Below are positions 50,222 to 58,683 of a DNA stretch of 64,000 bases, in pieces; within the stretch, counting starts at the first letter, position 1; each line of letters opens with the position of its first letter. Origin of the DNA: Aphodoplasma sp045626925 (GTDB lineage Bacteria > Bacillota > Clostridia > UBA1381 > UMGS1253); assembly GCA_045626925.1 (NCBI GenBank), contig JAZUQZ010000031.1, positions 1 to 64,000 of the forward strand, in the 5' to 3' direction. The translations under genes and the position numbers were made by a program. The notes below the pieces were generated by a model, which made no database searches, was not told where the DNA came from, and saw only the letters and a list, made by a program, of their open reading frames with translations.

Positions 50222-50401
50222 TTGTCAAACATAAAAGAAATTTTTGATGTGCAAAATCGCATAAAAGAAAAAATAGACAAAATTATAGAGCATAAACAAA
50301 AACATAAAATAGAGCAAAGAGATGTTGTTTTTGAAGATATTTGTGCATGCTTTGATATTTTATGCTTACTTACAGAAAAATGTATAGACAGTAAAGAATA
50401 A
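50222..50401 (+). CDS. Small hypothetical protein
   Basis: Unrecognised 59-residue helical protein rich in Lys, Glu and Ile (NIKEIFDVQNRIKEKIDKI), with three cysteines near the end. A TTG start at 50222 with GGGAGG (50207-50212) nine bases upstream is the best-supported start; the in-frame TTG at 50204 has none. It has its own promoter and a strong terminator, so a real gene is plausible. The predicted amphipathic helices suggest a small adaptor or regulatory protein, but nothing more can be said. Confidence 0.55.
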   Translation: MSNIKEIFDVQNRIKEKIDKIIEHKQKHKIEQRDVVFEDICACFDILCLLTEKCIDSKE

Positions 50402-50407
50402 ACACAT

Positions 50408-50442
50408 AAAAAGGGAGCTCAAAAACTGAGCTCCCTTTTTAT
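50408..50442. terminator. Bidirectional terminator between the small gene and the NSS transporter
   Basis: AAAAAGGGAGCTC (50408-50420) with GAGCTCCCTTTTT (50428-50440), loop AAAAACT; strong in both directions. Confidence 0.92.
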
Positions 50443-50449
50443 ATATAAA

Positions 50450-51814
50450 TCATACTTTCAATATTCCAAAACCTTCAAGAACGGATGTTATAAGAATTGC
50501 AAGTATGCATACAGGCGCGATGTATTTAACCATCACCTTATACATTGCTTCGCGTTTAAATTGTGAAGAGAGTTTTATCTCATCTGCAACAACATCTACC
50601 CCGACAATGTATCCTACAAAAATACAAGTCAAAAATGCACCTGCAGGCATCAACAACGCGTTTGCAACAAAGTCAAAAAATGAAAGAAAATCCATCCCTA
50701 ATATTTTAAAGGATGCCCATGCACCGTTTCCTAATGATGACGGAATTCCAAGAAGAAAGGCGCTTGCCGCCACAATGCTTGCTACGGCAAACCGACCGGT
50801 TTTATATCGGTCGCAAAGCGTGGAGACAACGCTTTCCATAAGTGATATTGTAGATGTAAATGCCGCAAAAAACACCAACAGAAAGAACGCTCCGCCAATT
50901 ATATTGCCACCAACCATGGAAGAAAAAACCCTTGGCAGTGTTTCAAACATAAGTCCGGGCCCTTTGTTTAAATTTGCTGCAAGAACCGTGCTATCGCCCG
51001 CAGAAAAAGAAAAGATTGCAGGAATAATCATAACAGCAGCCAAAATCGCAATGCCTGTATCAAAGATTTCGATTCGCTTAACGCTTTTTGATATGTCGTT
51101 TTCCTTTTTTAAATATGAGCCATATGTTATCATAATGCCCATTGCAAGAGACATTGAATAAAACATCTGGCCGAGAGCGGACAAAAGTGTCATCGGTGAA
51201 AACTGGTCAAAGTTTGGTATAAACAGATATTTTACGCCCTCAATTGCGTTTGGGAGTGTCAAACAATATATTGCAATGCCTATTGATAAAATAACGAGAA
51301 TCGGCATCAAAACTTTGCTTGTTGCTTCTATTCCCTTTTCGACACCCTTTATAACAACGAGATATGATACAAGCATAAACACAAAAAACCAAACAAGCGG
51401 TTGCCATGGATGAGCGATAAAAGATGTAAAAAAGCCTGTAGATGCCATAGCTTGTGAATTGCCGATTAGATATTCTACAAAATATTTTACTATCCAACCA
51501 CCGATTACGCCATAATAGGAAAGAATTATAAACGCCGCAAATACCGCCATAGCACCGATAAATTTATATTTTTTGGCAAGCGCGCCATAAGCGCCTATCG
51601 GGCTAAGACCTGTTTTGCGTCCGATTGCAATTTCAGAGAGCATAATTGTATAGCCAAAAGTAACAACAAGCAGTATATAAATAAGTATAAATATACCGCC
51701 ACCGTACATCGCTGCAAGATATGGAAATCGCCATATATTCCCAAGACCGACGGCACTTCCTGCCGCGGCTAAAACAAAGCCTAATCCACCTGAAAAGTTT
51801 GCTCGTTTTTGCAT
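50450..51814 (-). CDS. Sodium-dependent NSS-family transporter
   Basis: A 454-residue neurotransmitter:sodium symporter family (LeuT-like) protein with about eleven membrane segments. The first helix has the Na+ and substrate-binding motif AAAGSAVGLGNIWRFPYL; later segments include the unwound helix-6 region (ALGQMFYSMSLAMGIM) and GLMFETLPRVF. It probably imports an amino acid with Na+; the exact one is unknown. ATG at 51814 after AAAGGACG. Ends against the small gene's terminator. Confidence 0.9.
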   Translation of the reverse strand: MQKRANFSGGLGFVLAAAGSAVGLGNIWRFPYLAAMYGGGIFILIYILLVVTFGYTIMLSEIAIGRKTGLSPIGAYGALAKKYKFIGAMAVFAAFIILSYYGVIGGWIVKYFVEYLIGNSQAMASTGFFTSFIAHPWQPLVWFFVFMLVSYLVVIKGVEKGIEATSKVLMPILVILSIGIAIYCLTLPNAIEGVKYLFIPNFDQFSPMTLLSALGQMFYSMSLAMGIMITYGSYLKKENDISKSVKRIEIFDTGIAILAAVMIIPAIFSFSAGDSTVLAANLNKGPGLMFETLPRVFSSMVGGNIIGGAFFLLVFFAAFTSTISLMESVVSTLCDRYKTGRFAVASIVAASAFLLGIPSSLGNGAWASFKILGMDFLSFFDFVANALLMPAGAFLTCIFVGYIVGVDVVADEIKLSSQFKREAMYKVMVKYIAPVCILAILITSVLEGFGILKV

Positions 51815-52098
51815 AAAAAAGTTTCGTCCTTTCTTTGATAAAATATAAAGGATTTATTTTATAGTGCTCAATAAGTGGCAAAGTTATGTATGCAACACAA
51901 AACAGCTGTTGTATAAAAAAATATCCGCGTCCATGGACACGAATATTTTTATGGGGAAATACCCCCTTGCTCCAAAACAATTATTTTGACTATTCTGAAA
52001 AGCAGAAAATTCCGCCCAAAAAGCATCTTTAAAACCGGATAAAAATTATGTCTGTGTTATAAAGAAAATCTTTTTATATTAAAAAAATCAGATGCCAA
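51815..52098. other. Intergenic region between the NSS transporter and the csp gene
   Basis: No gene is seen. It contains a hairpin at 51915-51950 that ends the csp transcript and A/T-rich DNA; a convincing NSS promoter was not identified. Confidence 0.6.
51915..51950 (-). terminator. Terminator of the cold-shock gene
   Basis: On the minus strand AAAAATATTCGTGTCC pairs with GGACGCGGATATTTTT (some mismatch) and is followed by seven T's; about 150 bases beyond the csp stop. Confidence 0.65.
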
Positions 52099-52299
52099 TT
52101 AAAGTTTTGATACATTAGCGGCCTGTGGGCCCTTTGCGCCATCAATAACTTCAAATTCTACTGCGGCACCCTCTTCAAGTGTCTTGTAGCCTTCGCCTTG
52201 GATTGCTGAAAAATGCACGAAAATATCCTCGCCGTTTTCGCTCTGGATAAAGCCATAACCTTTTTCACTGTTGAACCATTTTACTGTACCTTTTTGCAT
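52099..52299 (-). CDS. cspA: Cold-shock domain protein
   Basis: 66-residue RNA-chaperone OB-fold. KGTVKWFNSEKGYGFIQ carries RNP1, DIFVHFSAI RNP2. 66 residues is the standard Csp length. ATG 52299 follows TGGAGGAAC; longer in-frame N-terminus is not supported. Strong promoter and a short structured leader. Confidence 0.95.
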   Translation of the reverse strand: MQKGTVKWFNSEKGYGFIQSENGEDIFVHFSAIQGEGYKTLEEGAAVEFEVIDGAKGPQAANVSKL

Positions 52300-52323
52300 T
52301 ACTTGTTCCTCCAAAAATTTTTT

Positions 52324-52378
52324 GCACAGACATTTTCTGTGCTTTAAATATGATATCATATCTTACCATTATTGTCAA
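52324..52378 (-). promoter_or_regulatory. csp promoter and leader hairpin
   Basis: Minus-strand TTGACA (52373-52378), 17 bases, TATCAT (52350-52355). In the leader GCACAGA (52324-52330 on the plus strand) pairs with TCTGTGC (52336-52342), a small hairpin at the 5' end of the transcript, of the kind that may affect cold regulation or mRNA stability. Confidence 0.7.
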
Positions 52379-52408
52379 CAAAAACTTTAGGAAAAATACA
52401 TCAAAACA

Positions 52409-52447
52409 AAAAAAGCATCATTCTTTTTAACAAAGAACGATGCTTTA
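52409..52447 (-). terminator. Terminator after the Nif3-like gene
   Basis: AAAAGCATCATTCTTT (52411-52426) and AAAGAACGATGCTTT (from 52432) form a stem with one mismatch; T-rich tract on the minus strand. Confidence 0.8.
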
Positions 52448-52450
52448 TTA

Positions 52451-53248
52451 TTACATAAACTGCATTACATTTTTGTTTGTTTTTGTTACTACAAGTTCAA
52501 GTGCATCAGCAAACTGTTTTGAAAGATAATCTTTAAACAACTCACAAACAATAATCTCTGTATCGTAGTGTCCTACATCAATTATCTTCATTCCGTTTTC
52601 AACACAATGACGAACCTGGGAATATTTATAATCGCCGGTAACAAAAACATCTGCATTTGCATCAAGAGCTGCCCCAATAAGCGCGGTACCGCCACCTGTG
52701 TTTATGGCGATGCGACTTACGCTCGCCTCTGCGTCGCCGCTATAACGAATATATTCAACACCAAGTGCCCGCTTTATCCTTTGAGCAAGCGCACCAAGCG
52801 TAATTGGCGAATCAATGTCACCTATACGCCCAATCCCTTCGCCGTTATCATCTGTATATTCTAATATTTTTACATTTTTAAGTCCAACCTTTTTTGCAAG
52901 CAAATCATTAAGCCCGCCCTTTGCAACATCAAGATTTGTATGGGCGGCATAATAAGAAATGTTATTTTGAATAAGTGCACGCAAAAGCTTGCCCTCTGGT
53001 GTTTGTGCAGTAATTTTGTTTAGCGGTTCAAACATAATTGGGTGATGCGCTACAATCATTTGTGCCCCCTCGCGCACAGCCTCCTCAACAACACCAATAT
53101 CAAGGTCAAGCGTCAAAAGCACCTTTGAGACCTCTTGTTCATAGTCGCCACACAAAAGGCCGACATTGTCCCATTCATATGCGAGCTGTGTGGGAGCAAG
53201 TCTTTCTATAACTGAAGCAATATCCTTGCATTTTAGTTTTGTGTTCAT
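52451..53248 (-). CDS. Nif3-like dinuclear metal centre protein (YqfO type)
   Basis: A 265-residue metal-binding protein with the N-terminal YEWDNVGLLCG (about 21-31), VAHHPIMFEPL (histidines, about 65-75), AAHTNLDVAKGGLNDLL and C-terminal VGHYDTEIIV motifs. GTP cyclohydrolase type I-like fold; suggested roles in iron or GTP chemistry are unproven. ATG at 53248 after AAGGAGA. It lies 43 bases after trmK, the usual partner in Firmicutes. Confidence 0.9.
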   Translation of the reverse strand: MNTKLKCKDIASVIERLAPTQLAYEWDNVGLLCGDYEQEVSKVLLTLDLDIGVVEEAVREGAQMIVAHHPIMFEPLNKITAQTPEGKLLRALIQNNISYYAAHTNLDVAKGGLNDLLAKKVGLKNVKILEYTDDNGEGIGRIGDIDSPITLGALAQRIKRALGVEYIRYSGDAEASVSRIAINTGGGTALIGAALDANADVFVTGDYKYSQVRHCVENGMKIIDVGHYDTEIIVCELFKDYLSKQFADALELVVTKTNKNVMQFM

Positions 53249-53291
53249 AACAGTCTCCTTGTCTGCCGTTGTTGGCAATGTATTTTGTATA

Positions 53292-54002
53292 TTAAAAATT
53301 TTCTTCAATGCGTGAAAGAGCGTCTATAAGTTTTTCATAGTAATTTATATCAACTTTTTTGTTTTTTGCGCGTCGCATACCACCAAGTGCTCGCACAAGA
53401 CGCTTTTTTTGGTTTTTTAAATATTCATCAAAAAGCACATCTTTGCTTTTTAAAAGTGCGTCGCTTATGTAACAGTCGACATCACAAAAACCTGCGCTAT
53501 CGCCGCTTTTTGCAAGAATAATCGTGTATATGCGCCTATCCTCGCGCACAAGAATTTCATTATTTATTACATAGCCGTTTTCATAAAGAAAGCGCCGAAG
53601 CTCGTGTGCGCTTGTCATAGGCTGGAGCACGAGCAGCTCTGCATTTTTGGCGACACGCTCGCCCTTTGACAAAATGTTGCAGATAACATTTGCACCCATT
53701 CCCGCAATGACAATCGCCTGTGTTTCGCCCACGCAAAGAGTATCAAGTCCGTCCCCAAGACGAAGCTCTATTCTATTTGCAAGGCCAAAACGCTCGACAT
53801 TGTTTTTTGCACGCGAAAGAGGTCCTGTGCCAATGTCTGATGCAATTATTTTCTTTTCTGTATCTGCTTTTGCAAGCAATATTGGCAGATATGCGTGGTC
53901 AGAGCCGATGTCGGCGACCGAGTCTGTATTATTCAGGATTTTTATAAGTGCATCAAGGCGTGGTGTCGTATGACATGCCATATTGCGACTAAAATTTTTC
54001 AT
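53292..54002 (-). CDS. trmK: tRNA (adenine22-N1)-methyltransferase TrmK
   Basis: SAM-dependent methylation of A22 in the tRNA D-loop. The SAM site VADIGSDHAYLPILLA (about 33-48) and IASDIGTGPLSRAKNN, plus the family IVIAGMGANVI and LQPMTSAHELRRFLYENGY blocks, are present. 236 residues from ATG 54002, after GGTGAT. Upstream in-frame start is not supported. Pairs with the Nif3-like gene. Confidence 0.92.
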   Translation of the reverse strand: MKNFSRNMACHTTPRLDALIKILNNTDSVADIGSDHAYLPILLAKADTEKKIIASDIGTGPLSRAKNNVERFGLANRIELRLGDGLDTLCVGETQAIVIAGMGANVICNILSKGERVAKNAELLVLQPMTSAHELRRFLYENGYVINNEILVREDRRIYTIILAKSGDSAGFCDVDCYISDALLKSKDVLFDEYLKNQKKRLVRALGGMRRAKNKKVDINYYEKLIDALSRIEENF

Positions 54003-54109
54003 AAAAGCTATCACCATTTAAGTGCAAGTTTTATTATTTTACATATTTATATAATATACAAAAATGACAAAAATTACAATAGAAAAAATGAAAATATAAT
54101 ATAAAAATT

Positions 54110-54146
54110 TAAAAAATTGGTCACCTCAAAAGAAGTGACCAAAAAT
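54110..54146 (-). terminator. Terminator after mnmE
   Basis: TTGGTCAC (54117-54124) pairs with GTGACCAA (54135-54142) around a ten-base loop; the minus-strand side has a long T-rich tail. Confidence 0.85.
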
Positions 54147-54151
54147 TATCT

Positions 54152-55531
54152 TTATTTTCCGACACAAAATTCTGCAAAAATTTTATCGACTATATCGCTG
54201 CTTACAGTTGTGCCGCTAATAAGCCCAAGGCTTTCAAGCGCGGCAGAAATATCAATTGTACACATATCCATCGGCATCCTTGATTTTAGCGTATCAAGCG
54301 CACTGATAAGAGAGGCGCGCGCATCGCCAAGAGCTTGAAGATGACGCATATTTGAAACAAGTGCGCCGCCACTGCCACTGCTGCCAAGCGAGCACATATC
54401 GCTGATTGCGCTTTTAAGCTCATCAAGTCCAAGACCCGTCTTTGTGCTTATATGTACAAGCGTATCACCCATTGTCATTTTTGTAAGAGCATCCATATCA
54501 AGCGCAGGCACAAGGTCAGATTTGTTTATTACAACGATGCGTTTTTTGTCTTTTGTAAGCGCAAGAGTTTCGATGTCTTCATCCGTGAGCGCACTGCCGA
54601 CATCGAACAGGACAAGCACGATATCGGCATCTTTTATACAATCCTTGCTCCTGTCCACACCGATTTTTTCTACTGTGTCGTCTGCATCGCGTATACCAGC
54701 AGTATCAAAAAACCGCACCATAACACCATTTATAATTGTGCTTTGCTCTATAACATCGCGGGTGGTGCCCTCTATATCGGTCACAATCGCGCGCTGCGAA
54801 TTTGTAAGTTCGTTTAAAAGTGACGATTTGCCGACATTTGGTCTGCCCGCAATAACACAAACTATACCCTCTTTTACAATCCGGCCGGCCGAGCCGCTTG
54901 CTATAAGCGTATCACACTGGGCTATGGCGTCACACAGCGTTTTTAGAAGACTTTCCTCGCTTAAATCAGCAATATCATCATCGGGATAGTCTACCTCTGC
55001 GGCAAATTGTGCCGATACATATAAAAGCGGTTGGCGTATTTTTTCGATTTCGTTAAGCAATCCGCCCTCGAGTTGATTTATGGCGTTTTTGAGCGACAAA
55101 TCGCTATCAGCGTGGATTACATCTATTATCGCCTCAGCACGAGAAAGGTCGATGCGACCATTTAAAAATGCGCGCCGCGTAAACTCGCCTGCGCTCGCCA
55201 TTCTTGCACCTGCATCAAGTGCGAGCGAAAGCACCTTTTGCAACACAAGCGGCGAGCCATGAGTCGAAATTTCGACCGTGTCTTCTGCTGTGAATGTTCG
55301 TGGTGCGCGCATTACACTTACCATAACTTCATCGATTACTTCGCCATCAGATGAATCAATAATGTGACCATAGTGAAGCGTGTGTGATGTCATATCTGAG
55401 ATATGCGTGCCGTTTGGCGAGATGAAAATCTTGTCCGCGATATCAAACGCGTCATCACCGCTTATTCGTATAACGCCTATACCACCAACACCTACCGGTG
55501 TAGCGATTGCAGCGATTGTATCTGTTTTCAT
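54152..55531 (-). CDS. mnmE: tRNA uridine-5-carboxymethylaminomethyl modification GTPase MnmE
   Basis: G-protein acting with MnmG on wobble U34. An N-terminal folate-binding domain (IAAIATPVGVGGIGVIR), the helical domain, the inserted G domain with GRPNVGKSS (about 224-232), DTAGIRD (about 270-276) and NKSD, and a C-terminal end CVGK giving the essential Cys. 459 residues. ATG at 55531 after GGAGG. mnmG and rsmG, normally next, are not in the window; the leftward neighbour is trmK. Confidence 0.95.
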   Translation of the reverse strand: MKTDTIAAIATPVGVGGIGVIRISGDDAFDIADKIFISPNGTHISDMTSHTLHYGHIIDSSDGEVIDEVMVSVMRAPRTFTAEDTVEISTHGSPLVLQKVLSLALDAGARMASAGEFTRRAFLNGRIDLSRAEAIIDVIHADSDLSLKNAINQLEGGLLNEIEKIRQPLLYVSAQFAAEVDYPDDDIADLSEESLLKTLCDAIAQCDTLIASGSAGRIVKEGIVCVIAGRPNVGKSSLLNELTNSQRAIVTDIEGTTRDVIEQSTIINGVMVRFFDTAGIRDADDTVEKIGVDRSKDCIKDADIVLVLFDVGSALTDEDIETLALTKDKKRIVVINKSDLVPALDMDALTKMTMGDTLVHISTKTGLGLDELKSAISDMCSLGSSGSGGALVSNMRHLQALGDARASLISALDTLKSRMPMDMCTIDISAALESLGLISGTTVSSDIVDKIFAEFCVGK

Positions 55532-55561
55532 ATCAAAGTCCTCCGTTTTACTTTGCGATTA

Positions 55562-55591
55562 AAATACCCGCACCACTTGGGCACGGGTATG
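55562..55591 (-). terminator. Hairpin between jag and mnmE
   Basis: ATACCCG pairs with CGGGTAT with a partly paired interior and a short T-run; probably an attenuator rather than a full stop, as the operon continues. Confidence 0.5.
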
Positions 55592-55598
55592 GACTGTC

Positions 55599-56255
55599 TT
55601 AGTGTTTATAGGTTTTTGTATCACTCTTTAGTGCAACGACAACCTTGCGGTTTGGCTCTTCGCCGATAGAATAAGTATGAACTATCTCGTGGTCCTGGAG
55701 TGATGCGTGAATTACGCGTCTTTCGTATGGGTTCATTGGCTCAAATGTGTGGCGTCTGCCCGTTTTTGAAACCTTGTCCGCAATACGATTCGATAACGCA
55801 CAAAGAGCTGCCTTGCGCTTTTCGCGATAATTTTCTGTATCTATCGAAATCTTTGTATAACTGCCGTCGATACGATTTACAACAAGGCTTGTTAAATATT
55901 GTATTGCGTCAAGAGTGTCACCTCTTTTGCCTATTATTATGCCCATATTGTCGCCTGAAAGGTTAATGTTTAGTATGTCATCCTGTTCGGTGATGTCCAC
56001 ATCCACCTTCATACCCATTGAGAAAAATAAATCATTTAAAAAATCTAAAGCGACTGATGCTGGTGTTTGCTTCATAGTAACAATAACCTTTGCCTCTTTT
56101 GAACCTAAAAGGCCGAACAAACCCTTTGTCCCCTCATCAACAACCTCAACATCTATCATATCTTTTGTCGCGCCAAGCTCATTTAATGCAAGCTCAATAG
56201 CCTCATCTATGCTTTTTGCGGTCTTTTCTATTCTTTTTGATTGTGTCGACAACAA
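55599..56255 (-). CDS. jag: RNA-binding protein Jag/KhpB (SpoIIIJ-associated)
   Basis: A 218-residue protein: Jag_N domain (about 8-58, AKSIDEAIELALNELGATKDMI), KH domain (about 78-150, GIIIGKRGDTLDAIQYL) and R3H (about 150-215, NPYERRVIHASLQDHEIVHTY). KhpB binds RNA and influences cell division and, in Bacillus, sporulation. The start is TTG 56255 with AAGGAGGAG inside the yidC coding end, so the gene overlaps yidC by 53 bases. Confidence 0.9.
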   Translation of the reverse strand: MLSTQSKRIEKTAKSIDEAIELALNELGATKDMIDVEVVDEGTKGLFGLLGSKEAKVIVTMKQTPASVALDFLNDLFFSMGMKVDVDITEQDDILNINLSGDNMGIIIGKRGDTLDAIQYLTSLVVNRIDGSYTKISIDTENYREKRKAALCALSNRIADKVSKTGRRHTFEPMNPYERRVIHASLQDHEIVHTYSIGEEPNRKVVVALKSDTKTYKH

Positions 56256-57198
56256 CTGCGTTCTCCTCCTTCTTTTTAAAGTACTGCACAGTAAAGTACT
56301 GTTGACCTAACTGAAAAACATTTGATATTATCCAATAAAGACCAACACCTGATGGCAATGTAAATGTAAAGAACACCGACATTATAGGCATCATAAGTGT
56401 CATAGACTTGCTCATTGATGCTGCCGTATCATCTGCATTTGGTGAAGTGGCCTGCTGTGGTGTGTTCATCGAAGTCATTTTTCCAAGCAACCACGATGTA
56501 AGACCTGATAAAACAGGAATAATCAATAGCGGAAGCGTCGTCCAAAGTGCCGGCGAAATCTGCCCCGCCAAAAGCGAACTAAACGGACCCCACACTTCGC
56601 TTGGATATCTTGACAAATCAAGTCCGAGGAAGTTAAAGTTAATAACCCATTCACTAAAGCCTTCAACACTTGTAGCAAAATTGCTCATTGCAATTTGAAA
56701 ATTGTTTGCAAGAGTTTCCATCGATAGTGTTGTAAATCCGTTCGGAGCAATAGCAGCAAGGTCCGGATTGTTTATTACTGCTTGTTGCAAACTAATAACC
56801 TTGTTTATGTTTTCCGGCAGGTTAAAGTTTATACCAAGTATATACGAAAGCGGTCTTTGTATAACCTGAAACAGACCGATAATAATCGGAAATTGTAATA
56901 ATAATGGCAAACATCCACTTGCCGGATTTGCATCATTTGCTTTATAAAGCTCCATCATTTCTTTGTTGAGCTTTTCTTTGTCGTTTCCATATTTTCTTTG
57001 AAGTTCTTGTAACTGTGGTGCAAGCTTTTGTTGTTTTACCATCGATTTTTGCGATTTAAGATTAAGCGGCAAAATCAAAAGCTTTATTATAATTGTAAAA
57101 AGTATAAGCGCAACACCATAATTTGGAATAAGCTTATAAATGAGCTCTACTATAAAGCCCATCGGCCTAACTATAAGCCACATAAAAAGATTGCCCAT
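56203..57198 (-). CDS. yidC: Membrane protein insertase YidC
   Basis: 331-residue insertase of the Oxa1/YidC family, without the long periplasmic domain of Gram-negatives. Hydrophobic segments lie about 4-28, 33-52, 100-120, 185-205 and 245-275; the basic residue of ILPLNLKSQKSMVKQQ and NANDAN...GCLPLLLQFPIIIGL match. The lipid-anchored SpoIIIJ has a lipobox; none is seen here. ATG at 57198 after AAGGAG. Confidence 0.92.
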   Translation of the reverse strand: MGNLFMWLIVRPMGFIVELIYKLIPNYGVALILFTIIIKLLILPLNLKSQKSMVKQQKLAPQLQELQRKYGNDKEKLNKEMMELYKANDANPASGCLPLLLQFPIIIGLFQVIQRPLSYILGINFNLPENINKVISLQQAVINNPDLAAIAPNGFTTLSMETLANNFQIAMSNFATSVEGFSEWVINFNFLGLDLSRYPSEVWGPFSSLLAGQISPALWTTLPLLIIPVLSGLTSWLLGKMTSMNTPQQATSPNADDTAASMSKSMTLMMPIMSVFFTFTLPSGVGLYWIISNVFQLGQQYFTVQYFKKKEENAVVVDTIKKNRKDRKKHR

Positions 57199-57248
57199 AT
57201 TTATTATCTCCTTATAAGCAAAATCAAGCGTGAATAAGATCAAACGCG

Positions 57249-57461
57249 CTATTTGAGCGGGTCATAACCACCGCGACAAAACGGATTACATCTGATTATT
57301 CGCCAAAGAGCAAGCGCTCCGCCGCGAAAAACGCCATATTTACTTATGGCTTCATAGGCGTATTGTGAGCATGTAGGCACAAACCTACATGTGCTTTTGC
57401 GCTTTAATGGCGAAATACGCCTTTGATAAAAGCGTATGGCGCGCAAAACTATCGACTTCAT
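57249..57461 (-). CDS. yidD: Membrane protein insertion efficiency factor YidD
   Basis: 70-residue YidD. RAIRFYQRRISPLKRKSTCRF, TCSQYAYEAISKYG and WRIIRCNPFCRGGYDPLK are diagnostic. ATG 57461 is preferred over ATG 57506, which directly abuts an AAAAGG, and which would add non-family residues. Last of the block before yidC, 50 bases apart. Confidence 0.92.
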   Translation of the reverse strand: MKSIVLRAIRFYQRRISPLKRKSTCRFVPTCSQYAYEAISKYGVFRGGALALWRIIRCNPFCRGGYDPLK

Positions 57462-57492
57462 AAAATCACACTTTTCTGTTTTGGACGAAAAA

Positions 57493-57846
57493 TTATTTGT
57501 CAGCATCCTTTTGCGGAATTATCCCGCTTTTTTTCAAAAGATAACCCATGTCGGCACGAATGGACGAAAAATCGGCGTCGGCGGCTCTTGTACGAGCGAC
57601 AATGACAATATTATACCCAAGAGTCATTTCGCTCTCTTGCAAACGATAACATTCTCTTATCAGACGCCTTATCCTGTTGCGCACAACCGCGTTCCCAAGC
57701 TTTTTTGTGACGGTTATGCCAAGCGTATTTTCTTTTTTTGCGGTTTTCTTATAATATATTACAAGATAACCTGCCACGATTGAGTTGCCTCTTTTATAAA
57801 GATAACGAAAATCGCGGTTATACTTCATAGACGAAGTGTTATTCAA
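57493..57846 (-). CDS. rnpA: RNase P protein component
   Basis: 117-residue protein subunit of RNase P. The RNR region GNAVVRNRIRRLIRECYR (about residues 51-68) and NRDFRYLYKRG near the start are typical. TTG at 57846 has CGGTGA at good spacing. The alternative ATG 57828 would give 111 residues and lacks a site. Confidence 0.93.
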   Translation of the reverse strand: MNNTSSMKYNRDFRYLYKRGNSIVAGYLVIYYKKTAKKENTLGITVTKKLGNAVVRNRIRRLIRECYRLQESEMTLGYNIVIVARTRAADADFSSIRADMGYLLKKSGIIPQKDADK

Positions 57847-57898
57847 TCAAAATCACCGTCCACACCGTCTGCTGCCAACACGATAAAATTTTCTAAAA

Positions 57899-57922
57899 GA
57901 AAAGACCACCAAGTGGCCTTTT
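57899..57922 (-). terminator. Attenuator-like hairpin between rpmH and rnpA
   Basis: AAAAGGCCAC pairs with GTGGTCTTTT (one G-T) on the minus strand; short T-tract. It may lower rnpA expression relative to rpmH. Confidence 0.5.
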
Positions 57923-58055
57923 ATGCTGACAGCTTTTTTCTACCCTTTAGTCTTCTTCTAGCCAGAACCTTTCTGCCGTTAGCAGTACTCATTCTTTTTC
58001 TAAAGCCATGCACCTTGCTTCTTTGCCTTTTTTTAGGCTGGTATGTTCTAAGCAT
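57921..58055 (-). CDS. rpmH: 50S ribosomal protein L34
   Basis: A 44-residue basic protein whose translation begins MLRTYQPKKRQRSKVHGF and ends RRRLKGRKKLSA, the L34 pattern. ATG 58055 after AGGAGGTG. First gene of rpmH-rnpA-yidD-yidC-jag-mnmE. In most Firmicutes it is beside dnaA; here dnaA is about 23 kb away. Confidence 0.97.
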   Translation of the reverse strand: MLRTYQPKKRQRSKVHGFRKRMSTANGRKVLARRRLKGRKKLSA

Positions 58056-58152
58056 TCTCTACACCTCCTGCAAAATGTTTGAAAAGCAATACCGCTTGCG
58101 CGTTTGCCAATACACAAATTAAATCGTATCCGCATAAGTGGACACGGTAAAT

Positions 58153-58181
58153 ATTATACATACATTTTCACAAAATGTCAA
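58153..58181 (-). promoter_or_regulatory. Consensus promoter of rpmH
   Basis: Minus-strand TTGACA (58176-58181), 17 bases, TATAAT (58153-58158); about 95-base leader to the rpmH start. Confidence 0.85.
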
Positions 58182-58242
58182 GCTTTTTTTGCTTTATAAT
58201 TTCATTTTTACATACCGTTACTACATATAGGAAGAAAAATTT

Positions 58243-58593
58243 TTATAGCACAATATGCAGTGGCGCAGAGTATGCAAAATCTGATTTTTCAAAAGTGTTT
58301 TTCTTCTCACAAACAAGCTCACACACTACATCGCAAAGAGCTATAGGCGTTACCGCGCCATAAGCGAGGCGCCAGATGAAGCTTAAAACTTTTTGCTTGT
58401 CACAGCTTATTGAAAGAGCCTGTTGACTTTCGCTTGTATCTTCTTGTGTTTTGACGATTTCGATTCCATATGTACAAAGGCCGACGCTGTTTTCAAACGA
58501 AGTGTCCTCTTCCACAAGCAAGTATTTAAGCAAAAAGCCTGTCCGGCTTGCGTCGCCGATACACTTTATAGTGTGTATAACTTCCTTTTTCAT
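58243..58593 (-). CDS. DUF6514-like hypothetical protein
   Basis: A 116-residue protein: EVIHTIKCIGDASRTGFLLKYLLVEE, then YGIEIVK, and ALCDVVCELVCEKK near the end. The layout (a LYxLL-type strand, YGI motif, final P-x-L-x-DVV helix) resembles DUF6514 proteins of Clostridia; the match is by eye. ATG 58593 after AAAGGAG; the longer in-frame start is unsupported. It lies right after the rpmH promoter but is transcribed by its own extended -10 promoter. Confidence 0.55.
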   Translation of the reverse strand: MKKEVIHTIKCIGDASRTGFLLKYLLVEEDTSFENSVGLCTYGIEIVKTQEDTSESQQALSISCDKQKVLSFIWRLAYGAVTPIALCDVVCELVCEKKNTFEKSDFAYSAPLHIVL

Positions 58594-58635
58594 AAACAAA
58601 ACTCCTTTCTGCAAAGCATAGCTTTTGTGTAAAAC

Positions 58636-58644
58636 ATTATACCA
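58636..58644 (-). promoter_or_regulatory. Extended -10 promoter of the DUF6514-like gene
   Basis: Minus-strand TGG then TATAAT (58636-58641); the -35 (TTTTCA) is weak, so the TG extension probably matters. Confidence 0.5.
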
Positions 58645-58683
58645 GCACAAATGTTGTATGAAAAGAAAATTACATCGCAGAAT

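Noticed and set aside
58056..58242. Alternative oriC next to rpmH
   Set aside because: No TTATCCACA box is present in this space; the perfect boxes are at dnaA.
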